A stretch of DNA of 64,000 nucleotides from SHLQ01 sp964451305 (GTDB taxonomy: Bacteria > Actinomycetota > Acidimicrobiia > Acidimicrobiales > SHLQ01): NCBI GenBank assembly GCA_964451305.1, contig CAYVHV010000002.1, positions 62,001 through 126,000 of the forward strand. The letters run 5' to 3'. The position numbers and the translations under genes are program-made. A model generated the notes under the pieces. It saw nothing but the letters and a program-made list of their open reading frames with translations, ran no database searches and was not told where the DNA came from. Of this stretch, positions 52,009 through 59,675 are shown one piece after another (the first letter of the stretch is position 1; each line of letters opens with the position of its first letter).

Positions 52009-52506
52009 ATGACTGAGTTCATTGTGTCGCTCGTCGTCATGTTCTTGTCCGTTGGCGTCTATCACTGGTACGAAAAGCGCACTCCGGTAGACAAACGGTT
52101 CACGTGGGGCGAAGCCATGGTCGCTTCGGTGTACGTCTTCTACATCTTCTTTTGGATCTACGGCGTTGTTCCACATTTCTGGCTCCAGTGGGCAGATAGC
52201 GGCTTGCAATGGCGCGCTGACGTCATTCTTCAAGGTCCGCACATCCCGTTTCTTTCGAACACCGTCGACGGTCAGCCCCTCGGAATTATTGCGTCGCAGC
52301 AAGATGGTGGCTGGTTCCCCTTCCGCATTCCATATCTCGTCATCCGTGACATCGTGGCCGTCCTCATCCACGTGGTATTCCTCGGCCTCAACATCTGGTA
52401 CTGGAACCATTGGCAAACCCGTGCCGCACGTGCAGAAGCTGCAGAGAAGGCTGTCGAGACGCCGTCAGAGTTCGGTCGTCCACTCATCCGGGAGGGGGCT
52501 CGATAA
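52009..52506 (+). CDS. Three-helix membrane protein of the quinol oxidoreductase operon
   Basis: 165 aa. Three membrane helices (about residues 3-20, 37-58 and 108-130), the second with conserved-looking aromatic and His residues (YGVVPHFWLQW). A short loop with Pro/Gly follows, and the C-terminus is Ala/Glu-rich. No cofactor motif of its own. As first gene of the ferredoxin-cytochrome b operon it is probably a membrane subunit or assembly factor of the complex. I do not recognise the family. Confidence 0.7.
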   Translation: MTEFIVSLVVMFLSVGVYHWYEKRTPVDKRFTWGEAMVASVYVFYIFFWIYGVVPHFWLQWADSGLQWRADVILQGPHIPFLSNTVDGQPLGIIASQQDGGWFPFRIPYLVIRDIVAVLIHVVFLGLNIWYWNHWQTRAARAEAAEKAVETPSEFGRPLIREGAR

Positions 52507-52923
52507 GTGTCGGTTACCGATGCAAATCCCCCAATGCCCGAATTTCGGGATGACTACGTCCTCCAAGAGGTCGACGCGGCATGGCTGTCCGCGGCCGTCA
52601 AGCCAAAGCAGTTCATCCACATCGATCAGTCCGAGTGCATCATGTGCGAAGGCTGCGTGGATATCTGCCCGTGGAAGTGCATCCATATGGTGTCCCCGGA
52701 CTCCATTGCCGAGGCAATCGGTACCGAGCAGCCCGGCCTTGATCCAGCAGACAACGTTATTTTCACGATCGACGACGATGTGTGCACCCGCTGTGCGCTC
52801 TGTGTCGATCGTTGCCCAACCGGTGTGATCATCCTCGGAAAGATCAGCGATCCTGATCCTGATGGCGACTATCACCAACGTACGAACACCCATGGCTACG
52901 GCTACGGCATGCGACTCGGCTGA
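52507..52923 (+). CDS. 2[4Fe-4S] ferredoxin-type protein
   Basis: 138 aa from GTG 52507, next to the preceding stop. Two classical cluster motifs: Cys44, 47, 50 and 54 (CIMCEGCVDICP) and Cys93, 96, 99 and 103 (CTRCALCVDRCP). A long insert of about 38 residues separates them, and the N-terminal 40 residues lack a transit signal. A soluble electron carrier or peripheral iron-sulfur subunit on the cytoplasmic face. Ferredoxin genes are not usual in actinobacterial quinol:cytochrome c operons. Confidence 0.92.
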   Translation: MSVTDANPPMPEFRDDYVLQEVDAAWLSAAVKPKQFIHIDQSECIMCEGCVDICPWKCIHMVSPDSIAEAIGTEQPGLDPADNVIFTIDDDVCTRCALCVDRCPTGVIILGKISDPDPDGDYHQRTNTHGYGYGMRLG

Positions 52924-52987
52924 GTCCATCCCCGCCTGACCAAACAAGTATTTACACGCATCCGTAACGAGAACGAGCAGGAATCAA

Positions 52988-53770
52988 GTGGCAAAGAACA
53001 AGCTGCCAGTTTCACAGCAAATTCAAAAGAAGACCTCTGAGCTGGTCGAGAGCACCCAGGGCAGTCAAGCCTGGAGCTCGATCTTTCGTCCCGGCTCGAT
53101 CTTCCGTAAGGGCTACAGCGATAGCCCTCGTAACCGGTCGTACGTGATCATGAACTCGGTGCTCTATCACCTCCACCCGGTGAAGGTGAAGCGTCACGCC
53201 GTCAAGGTGAGCTACACACTCTGCCTCGGCGGAATTAGCTTCTTCACCTTCATTTTGTTGACCGTGACGGGCATTTTCTTGATGTTCTTCTACCGCCCCA
53301 CCGCAGCCCAAGCATGGGACGACATCTTTGCGCTTCAGTCTTCGGTGACCTTTGGTCTCCTCGTGCGCAACATGCACCGCTGGTCCGCTCACCTCATGGT
53401 GCTGTCGGTGTTCCTTCATATGGCTCGCGTGTTCTACCACGGCGCATACAAGGCACCCCGTGAATTCAACTGGGTCATCGGTGTGATGCTCCTTCAGTTC
53501 ACCCTTCTGCTCTCCTTCACCGGATACCTCCTGCCATGGGATCAGCTCGCACTGTGGGCTGTAACGGTGGGAACCAACATGATGGGCTTCACCCCCGTCT
53601 TTGGTGAGCAGGTTCGCTTCGTGCTCCTCGGTGGTGTCGAGATCGGTACCGACACGTTGCTGCGCTGGTACGTGCTCCACGTTCTGTTCTTACCGTTTGT
53701 CACGGTGATTTTCATGGCCATCCACTTCTGGAGAGTCCGCAAAGACGGCGGAATCTCGGGACCTCTGTAG
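52988..53770 (+). CDS. Cytochrome b6-type subunit (N-terminal half of cytochrome b)
   Basis: 260 aa from GTG 52988, the size of cytochrome b6 plus a basic N-terminal extension of about 45 residues. Haem b ligands are His130 and His144 (MHRWSAH and FLHMARV) and His231 and His246 (YVLHVLF and MAIHFWR), with ligand spacings of 14 and 15 as in b6f complexes. Cys79 in TLCLGGIS aligns with the Cys that binds haem c(n)/c(i) covalently in cytochrome b6. PREFNW and GYLLPWDQ match Qo/Qi regions. It ends RKDGGISGPL like b6. Confidence 0.94.
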   Translation: MAKNKLPVSQQIQKKTSELVESTQGSQAWSSIFRPGSIFRKGYSDSPRNRSYVIMNSVLYHLHPVKVKRHAVKVSYTLCLGGISFFTFILLTVTGIFLMFFYRPTAAQAWDDIFALQSSVTFGLLVRNMHRWSAHLMVLSVFLHMARVFYHGAYKAPREFNWVIGVMLLQFTLLLSFTGYLLPWDQLALWAVTVGTNMMGFTPVFGEQVRFVLLGGVEIGTDTLLRWYVLHVLFLPFVTVIFMAIHFWRVRKDGGISGPL

Positions 53771-53785
53771 GGAAGGGAAGAACAC

Positions 53786-54583
53786 ATGACTGAGATTCCT
53801 GAACACCTTCGTAAGCGAGCTGCTGAAGCACGCGCCAAGGCAAGTGCCGACGATGGCGGTGCGAGCGATGCTGCGCCCGCAGCTGACGCAGCTGACGATG
53901 CACCGAAGTCAGAAGCCGCATCCAAGATCCCCGCACACCTGCTCGAGCGATCGAAGGCCGCAAAATCAAAGAAGGCAGGCGGCGAGGTCGAGGCGGCTGC
54001 GCCAGCTGAAGCCGCAACGGCCGGTGGTGGCGGTGTTGCAACCGCAGTAGCCGCAGCGCCAGCAGCTCCGGTAGCCACTGGACCGGGTGGTCACACCCAG
54101 CGTTTGCTCACCGTGGTCAAGTCTGGATCGATCCAAGACGTCAAGGCTGTACCGCAGGACAAAGTCCACACATGGCCGCATTTGCTGGTCGTTGAGTTTG
54201 TTGCATGCCTTTTTGTGCTTGCATTCATCTTAATTTTTTCTGTCTTCGTCAATGCACCTCTTCTTGAGTTGGCAAACTTTAATGAAACCCCCAATCCCTC
54301 GAAGGCGCCGTGGTACTTCCTAGGTCTCCAAGAACTTCTCACCATGTTCCACCCACAGGTGGCTGGTGTGACCATTCCCGGAATGGGCATGTTCTTGCTG
54401 ATCTTGGCTCCGTACATCGACCGCAATCCGTCAATGAAGCCAGAAGATCGGAAGTTCGCGATCTCGTTGCAGACCGTCCACCTTATGTACTGGGCAGTCC
54501 TCACGATGATCGGTTCGTTCTTCCGTGGTCCTGGTTTCAACTTCATCTTTCCGTGGAATGACGGATTGTTCTTCGAGTTCTAG
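53786..54583 (+). CDS. Subunit-IV-like C-terminal half of cytochrome b
   Basis: 265 aa. An N-terminal extension of about 125 residues carries TEIPEHLRKRAA at the start and a second copy KIPAHLLERSKAAK (about 48-61), in Ala/Lys-rich low complexity. Then three helices like subunit IV of b6f. The Qo-site PEWY motif is KAPWY here (residues 173-177), so the conserved Glu is missing. The FHPQVAG region and PWNDGLFFEF end follow. It completes the split cytochrome b with the preceding gene (15 bases apart). Confidence 0.9.
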   Translation: MTEIPEHLRKRAAEARAKASADDGGASDAAPAADAADDAPKSEAASKIPAHLLERSKAAKSKKAGGEVEAAAPAEAATAGGGGVATAVAAAPAAPVATGPGGHTQRLLTVVKSGSIQDVKAVPQDKVHTWPHLLVVEFVACLFVLAFILIFSVFVNAPLLELANFNETPNPSKAPWYFLGLQELLTMFHPQVAGVTIPGMGMFLLILAPYIDRNPSMKPEDRKFAISLQTVHLMYWAVLTMIGSFFRGPGFNFIFPWNDGLFFEF

Positions 54584-54597
54584 AAAGGCAGTCACCC

Positions 54598-55470
54598 ATG
54601 ATTTTCGTAGTACTTGCCATCATTGCTCTTGTTCTGTTGGCCGGAATCCTGCTCTTCGCAGCCAGCCAGCGTCGCGACGCTGATAGCGCCATTAGCGAGG
54701 TCTCCGCTGAAACGCGCCGTCGCGACCGTGATCGAGTGAAGGCATCTGTCGCTGCCGCCGCGGTAGAAGGCGAAGTCTCCGGCCGCGACCTCGAAAAGAC
54801 CACTGCGATTGAGCAACGCAAGGGTGACCTCGTCGCCGCTGGCGAATTCGCTGATGTCGAGCCATGGGTCGAGCCGGATCCAGAGGTCATCGGGGTTGCT
54901 CGCCGTCAGTTCCTCAACCGGGCGATCATTGCTGTTCTTGGCCTGAACCTCACCGGCTTCGGTCTTGCGGTGATCGCTCAGCTGTGGCCAGGCGCTTCCG
55001 AAGGCTTCGGTAGCACGATTCGTGTCGGGTCCATCCCTGACGTGCTCGCCGAGATCACTGCCAACAATGGGTTCCTCTACCGCCCAGAGGGCCGCATGTG
55101 GATCACCGAGTTTCCTGCCAGTGCCCTTGAAAAGGCCGCACCCGTCTACGCAGGGACCACGGCATGGCCGGGCTTGGAAGCTGGCGTGAAGGCCATCTTC
55201 CAGAAGTGCCCTCACCTCGGTTGCCGGGTTCCTGAGTGCGGAAGCTCCCAATACTTCGAGTGCCCATGTCACGGTTCGTTCTACAACCGTGTCGGCGAAA
55301 AGCGTGGCGGCCCAGCCCCACGTGGCATGGACTTCTTCGGTATGTCGGTTGAGGGCGGGGTCCTCTCCGTTGATACCGGCGACATCATCTTTGGCCCAGA
55401 CATCGGCGTGGACAGCACCGGCCAAGAGCGCGAAGGCCCTAGCTGCCTTGGCGCCTCGTCACACGCCTAG
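54598..55470 (+). CDS. Rieske [2Fe-2S] protein
   Basis: 290 aa. A first membrane helix (about 1-22), a charged linker, and a second helix (about 108-128) preceded by RRQFLNR, which looks like a twin-Arg signal. Cluster ligands are Cys204 and His206 (CPHLGC) and Cys222 and His225 (CPCHG), with Cys209 and Cys224 for the disulfide. An extra Cys214 sits between them. It takes electrons from quinol at Qo and passes them to cytochrome c. Two helices instead of one is unusual. Confidence 0.94.
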   Translation: MIFVVLAIIALVLLAGILLFAASQRRDADSAISEVSAETRRRDRDRVKASVAAAAVEGEVSGRDLEKTTAIEQRKGDLVAAGEFADVEPWVEPDPEVIGVARRQFLNRAIIAVLGLNLTGFGLAVIAQLWPGASEGFGSTIRVGSIPDVLAEITANNGFLYRPEGRMWITEFPASALEKAAPVYAGTTAWPGLEAGVKAIFQKCPHLGCRVPECGSSQYFECPCHGSFYNRVGEKRGGPAPRGMDFFGMSVEGGVLSVDTGDIIFGPDIGVDSTGQEREGPSCLGASSHA

Positions 55471-55553
55471 CAATACCCGTAATCGTTCAGAGACCAGACT
55501 GATCGTGCAAGAATCCACGATTCGTCACTAGCACAACCCTAGATTCAGAGACC

Positions 55554-56882
55554 GTGATGCTCCTCGCTCAGACCGCCGTGCGTAACGTCGGCATTGTCAT
55601 ATTCGCCATAATTATCATTGGCCTTATCGTCTATCTCCTCTTTAATCTTCTGGATTCAAAGGGTGAAGGCGGTGCGGAAATTGAGCTTGCGGCCAACCGG
55701 AAGCCGTATTTTGATGACGATATTCTCGAAACCCGCAAGCTCGATTTGAGCCTGATGTCGGGTCTCTTCTTGCTATCGGTCATCGGTATTGCGTTACCGC
55801 TGTACTGGCTGGGTGAACCAGGACGCCAAGAAGGCCTGGTCGAGAACACCAATGAACTCGACACCGAACGGGGTGCGGAGAGTTTCGAAGAATCGTGCTC
55901 GTCATGTCACGGTGGTGGCGGCGCAGGTGGCGAGATTGCCTTTGCGATCACCGAAGCCGGCACCGGCAACTTCATTGCGTCGGTCGATTGGGTTGCACCG
56001 TCGCTCACGTCGTTGCTCACTCGTTTCGATGAAGAAGAAGTCACTCACACGCTGAACTTTGGTCGCAACGGTGTCATGCCTGCCTGGGGTGCTCCCGGCG
56101 GCGGTCCATTGACCACTCAGCAGCTCGAGATCCTCATCACTTATCTTCGCTCTGTTCAGCGCGACGGTGCTGCGGTGCAGGCGGCGGTCTTCGACGGTCT
56201 CGTCGAAGGTGCACGCGCTGAGATGGTCAGTCGTGATGCCGACCTCGCTGGCGAATTGGCCACGCTCGAGTTTGAAGTGCAGCGCGCACGTCAGTCCGGG
56301 CTTTCAGGTCCGATCGAAGAAGCAACTGCCGCCCTCGGCAGTTTCCAAGCTGAACTGGGCGAGCTCTTCCCGAACGATGAACTCGCTGCATGGGTCGAAG
56401 AGATCTCCGATCCCGACCACGAGGAATACCTCACCTACGGCGAGCTCCTCTTCACCAACAGGGCTGATTCTGGTGCCTACGGGTGTGCACGCTGCCATAC
56501 CGCTGGCTGGTCATTCGACGGCGCCAACGACTTCGATCTCGACGGCAACGCCCTTACCACCTTCATCAACGACGATGGCCAAGAAGTGCCTGGTTATGTT
56601 CAAGGTGGCGGCTGGTTCGGTCCAAACCTGACGGGCGGTTCCACGCTCACACAATTCCCAAGAATTGAAGAACAGATCGACTTTATTGAGGTCGGTTCTA
56701 CCGATGGCGGCCAGTATGGTTCGGCAGGTCAAGGCAGTGGTCAGATGCCAGGCTTTGGCGAACGACTCGATGCGGACCTCGTTGAGATTGACGAGTTCGG
56801 TAACGAGCTCGAACGAGTGTGGCCAGCGAGCCTCACCGAGGAACAAATCACCGCCATCGTTGCGTACGAGAGGAGCCAATAG
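55554..56882 (+). CDS. Di-haem membrane cytochrome c
   Basis: 442 aa from GTG 55554 (ATG 55557 is equally likely). Two N-terminal membrane helices (about 11-32 and 65-85). Then two c-type domains: CSSCH (Cys115, Cys118, His119) with Met175 in VMPAWG, and CARCH (Cys311, Cys314, His315) with a later Met in QMPGFG. A helical region (about 205-290) separates them. It would play the part of cytochrome f/c1, but differs from the actinobacterial QcrC, whose two haem motifs lie closer together. Confidence 0.93.
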   Translation: MMLLAQTAVRNVGIVIFAIIIIGLIVYLLFNLLDSKGEGGAEIELAANRKPYFDDDILETRKLDLSLMSGLFLLSVIGIALPLYWLGEPGRQEGLVENTNELDTERGAESFEESCSSCHGGGGAGGEIAFAITEAGTGNFIASVDWVAPSLTSLLTRFDEEEVTHTLNFGRNGVMPAWGAPGGGPLTTQQLEILITYLRSVQRDGAAVQAAVFDGLVEGARAEMVSRDADLAGELATLEFEVQRARQSGLSGPIEEATAALGSFQAELGELFPNDELAAWVEEISDPDHEEYLTYGELLFTNRADSGAYGCARCHTAGWSFDGANDFDLDGNALTTFINDDGQEVPGYVQGGGWFGPNLTGGSTLTQFPRIEEQIDFIEVGSTDGGQYGSAGQGSGQMPGFGERLDADLVEIDEFGNELERVWPASLTEEQITAIVAYERSQ

Positions 56883-57991
56883 TGATTTCACTACTTGCAC
56901 AAATTGGCTTTGATCCCCAGATCCGCGGCGCACTCGTCGTCGCTGTCGGCGCCATCGTGTTGTTCGGCTCGGTTTGGATGATCATGGCGACCAACCAAGG
57001 TGTGCGCCTGTCGGCGCTCATCTGCCTCGCAGCCTTCTTTGGTTGGATGGTCATCATGGGCGGCTTCTGGTGGATCCGCGGCATTGGTTTCGTTGGAGAA
57101 TCTGTCAGCTGGCAGGTCCTCGATTTTAACCGGGACGATATCTCGCAATCATCGGTCGAGCGAGCTCGCGTGCTTCCCGACCCCGCCGATATTCAAGGTC
57201 TCGGCGTTCAGGTTGCTCGCGCTGGTCTTGCTGATGGCGTCGAAGCAATGGACGAATTTCTTATCGACGACGAAATGTTCGGCGCCATGGCTGAGGATCT
57301 CACCGGCGACCCTGACCCGTCGTCGATGATCGATCTCTCCGCTGAAGAGTTGGCGGACGCTCTGACCGCAGAAGCCCTCGATCAGTTCCAGCGCAATGAG
57401 ACCACGACGCTCAGTCAGATCATGTCGGTCGCTCCAGATTTTGTCGAGCAGTCCGAGCGCGATGGGCTGATCCCTGATCTCGGCGGTTGGGTCGTCATGA
57501 CCGCGGGTGAAGCTGGTGAGGCCCAAGCGGCCGCCGGCGCAGAGATTCTCGAATCCGATGCGTTCGACTTCGATGCACAGGCTGAGTTCAGGTTCCTCGA
57601 CGCGTTCCGTACCGGTGGCAAGCCTCGTATCGATCGAAACAACGACCTGAATTGCACCTTCTGTACCGACAACCTCGCTCGAGGTTGGCTCTGGATTACC
57701 AACTCGGCTCGTATCTTGAACCCGACCGAGTATGCAGTCGTCCAGCTTCAAGCAATCGACGAGGAAGCGCTCATTGTTGAAGAGGGTCAGGCACCTCGGT
57801 TCCCAGCTGTTGATGAAGATGCCCAGATCATCTCTGTGGTGCTTGTGCGTGACCTTGGAAATGTTCGATTCCCTCCAGCGATGGTGACGCTCGGGTCCCT
57901 TCTTATCTTCACGGCGCTCGCGTACATGCTCCACCTCCGTGACCGTGCAACCATGCGACGCGTTGACGAGCACGAGGCAGAGGTCTCCTAA
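56882..57991 (+). CDS. Three-helix membrane protein with large loop, between bc-type and nuo genes
   Basis: 369 aa from GTG 56882, whose G is the last base of the preceding stop. Two N-terminal helices (about 15-36 and 42-66) and one near the C-terminus (about 332-352). The 265-residue loop between them is acidic and Ala-rich and contains one CxxC (CTFC, residues 258-261). No haem or iron-sulfur signature beyond this. Its stop overlaps the nuoA start, so it belongs to the same transcript. I do not recognise the family; a structural or assembly role in the electron chain is an inference from place. Confidence 0.72.
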   Translation: MISLLAQIGFDPQIRGALVVAVGAIVLFGSVWMIMATNQGVRLSALICLAAFFGWMVIMGGFWWIRGIGFVGESVSWQVLDFNRDDISQSSVERARVLPDPADIQGLGVQVARAGLADGVEAMDEFLIDDEMFGAMAEDLTGDPDPSSMIDLSAEELADALTAEALDQFQRNETTTLSQIMSVAPDFVEQSERDGLIPDLGGWVVMTAGEAGEAQAAAGAEILESDAFDFDAQAEFRFLDAFRTGGKPRIDRNNDLNCTFCTDNLARGWLWITNSARILNPTEYAVVQLQAIDEEALIVEEGQAPRFPAVDEDAQIISVVLVRDLGNVRFPPAMVTLGSLLIFTALAYMLHLRDRATMRRVDEHEAEVS

Positions 57992-58491
57992 TGCAGTATC
58001 TACCACTCGTAGGTCTCGGAGTGCTCGGCATATTGTTCGCTGCGCTCAGCTTTCCGATGAACAAGATGCTTGCGCCGAAGCGGCCGAACGACAAGAAGAA
58101 CTCGGCCTATGAGTGCGGCATCGAGCCAGCGAAGGACACCCCGGAACGCTTCCCAGTTCGCTTCTTCCTGATCGCCATGATCTTCATCGTGTTCGATATC
58201 GAACTGATCTTCTTCTACCCATTTGCCGTTGCGCACGAGTCGCTCGGCTCCTTTGGGTTCTTCGCAATCTTGATCTTCACATTCTCGGTGTTCGAGTCGT
58301 TTGTCTACCTCATTGGTAACGGCGCTCTCGAATGGGGGCCCGTCCATACTGCTCGCCGCCTAGAGGCAGCAGTTTCTGATGAGCGGACCACCCGTTCAAC
58401 AATTCGCCGCGTTGGTCAGGAAGGTCGTCTCGATAGTCCGACGACCCAACCTCCAGTCGGCGATGAACCTGAGCCTGCGGAGGCAGCGTGA
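57991..58491 (+). CDS. nuoA: NADH-quinone oxidoreductase subunit A
   Basis: 166 aa, longer than the usual 120-150 because of a polar C-terminal tail. Three membrane helices and the NuoA signature YECGIEPAKDTPERFPVRFFLIAMIF (residues about 40-65) with the Cys, then FDIELIFFYP. It is a small subunit near the quinone cavity. The start ATG shares one base with the previous stop (TAATG). Confidence 0.95.
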   Translation: MQYLPLVGLGVLGILFAALSFPMNKMLAPKRPNDKKNSAYECGIEPAKDTPERFPVRFFLIAMIFIVFDIELIFFYPFAVAHESLGSFGFFAILIFTFSVFESFVYLIGNGALEWGPVHTARRLEAAVSDERTTRSTIRRVGQEGRLDSPTTQPPVGDEPEPAEAA

Positions 58492-58492
58492 C

Positions 58493-59092
58493 ATGGGTCT
58501 TTTCAAAGACGACGACACGGGTCGCAATGTTCTCGACGACGGCCTTGCCGGACTAGAGCACAACGTCATTACGGGTCGCGTCGAGGACCTCGTCAACTGG
58601 TCCCGAGCGCGCAGTCTTTGGCCCGCGACCTTTGGCCTTGCCTGCTGCGCGATCGAAATGATGGCGACCGGAGCTGGTCACTACGACATGGCTCGCTATG
58701 GCATGGAGGTCTTCCGAGCATCGCCTCGTCAGGCCGATCTCATGATCGTTGCTGGTCGCGTCTCACAGAAGATGGCGCCAGTGCTTCGTACCATCTATGA
58801 CCAAATGGCCGAGCCAAAGTGGGTCATTTCGATGGGCGTGTGCGCATCGAGCGGCGGCATGTTCAACAACTACGCCATCGTCCAAGGTGTCGATCAGGTC
58901 GTACCCGTCGACGTATACGCACCCGGCTGCCCTCCAGGGCCAGAAACGCTTTTGCACGCGATCTTTACGCTTCACCACAACATCGAGAACGGCGAGCTGA
59001 TGCGCCGCCGGGACGAGTACGGCGGCGGAGCAGCTATTGAAGTTGCTCAGCGAGACGGGCAACCGACTCCAGTCGAAATCGGAAAGCGCTAA
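58493..59092 (+). CDS. nuoB: NADH-quinone oxidoreductase subunit B
   Basis: 199 aa from ATG 58493, one base after the nuoA stop. The four N2 cluster ligands are present: the double Cys in FGLACCAIEMM, Cys in GVCASSGG and Cys in PGCPPGPE. N2 is the last cluster before the quinone. The C-terminal 40 residues are a variable polar tail. Confidence 0.97.
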   Translation: MGLFKDDDTGRNVLDDGLAGLEHNVITGRVEDLVNWSRARSLWPATFGLACCAIEMMATGAGHYDMARYGMEVFRASPRQADLMIVAGRVSQKMAPVLRTIYDQMAEPKWVISMGVCASSGGMFNNYAIVQGVDQVVPVDVYAPGCPPGPETLLHAIFTLHHNIENGELMRRRDEYGGGAAIEVAQRDGQPTPVEIGKR

Positions 59093-59094
59093 CG

Positions 59095-59664
59095 ATGGCC
59101 GGTTCAGAAGACACCAAAGAAACTGAAACCGAGACCGAAACCGAAGAGACGACCGAAGCGGTCGAAACTGACGAAGAGGCCGTGGTTCACCACGAAGAGT
59201 TGTACAGCATTCCGGTCACGAACGCATTTGGTCAGACGGTACTCTTCCCCAACGCCGAGGAATATCTCGACCTTTTCTCCGAGCTTCACAGCGACGGCTT
59301 CCAGCAAGTCATCGATCTCTGCGGCGTCGACTACCTCAACCACGAGCGGTCCGACCTTCCACCGACGGTGATCCCGGAACGCTTTGAGGTTGTTGTCAAC
59401 CTCATCAGCCACGCTCGACGTGAGCGAATTCGAGTACGACTCCAGGTCGCCGACGGCGCATCGGTCCCGTCGCTGTTCGACCAGTTTCCCGGCACTGAAG
59501 CCATGGAACGTGAGGCGTTCGACATGTTCGGAATCATGTTTGATAACCACCCCGATCACAGTCGAATTTTGATGCCTGAAACATGGGAGGGTTACCCCCT
59601 TCGAAAGGACTTCGACATCGGTCGAATTCCTGTGCAGTTCAAAGACGCACCCGGACAGCGGTAA
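59095..59664 (+). CDS. nuoC: NADH-quinone oxidoreductase subunit C
   Basis: 189 aa. An acidic Thr/Glu repeat head (residues 5-30) precedes the 30-kDa-subunit domain with DLCGVDYLNHE, ERFEVVVNLIS, and the closing EREAFDMFGIMFDNHPDHSRILMPETWEGYPLRKDF region. Peripheral subunit of the Q module. Confidence 0.95.
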   Translation: MAGSEDTKETETETETEETTEAVETDEEAVVHHEELYSIPVTNAFGQTVLFPNAEEYLDLFSELHSDGFQQVIDLCGVDYLNHERSDLPPTVIPERFEVVVNLISHARRERIRVRLQVADGASVPSLFDQFPGTEAMEREAFDMFGIMFDNHPDHSRILMPETWEGYPLRKDFDIGRIPVQFKDAPGQR

Positions 59665-59675
59665 GGAGAGCCACG

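Noticed and set aside
52507..52923. Ferredoxin as a nuoI-type complex I subunit
   Set aside because: It is upstream of cytochrome b6 and not in the nuo run, and its long inter-motif insert differs from NuoI. The real nuoI is expected beyond the window.
55486..55553. TTCAGAGACC repeated at 55486 and 55544, before the di-haem cytochrome gene
   Set aside because: Two short direct copies 58 bp apart are too weak to call an operator without comparison to other genomes.
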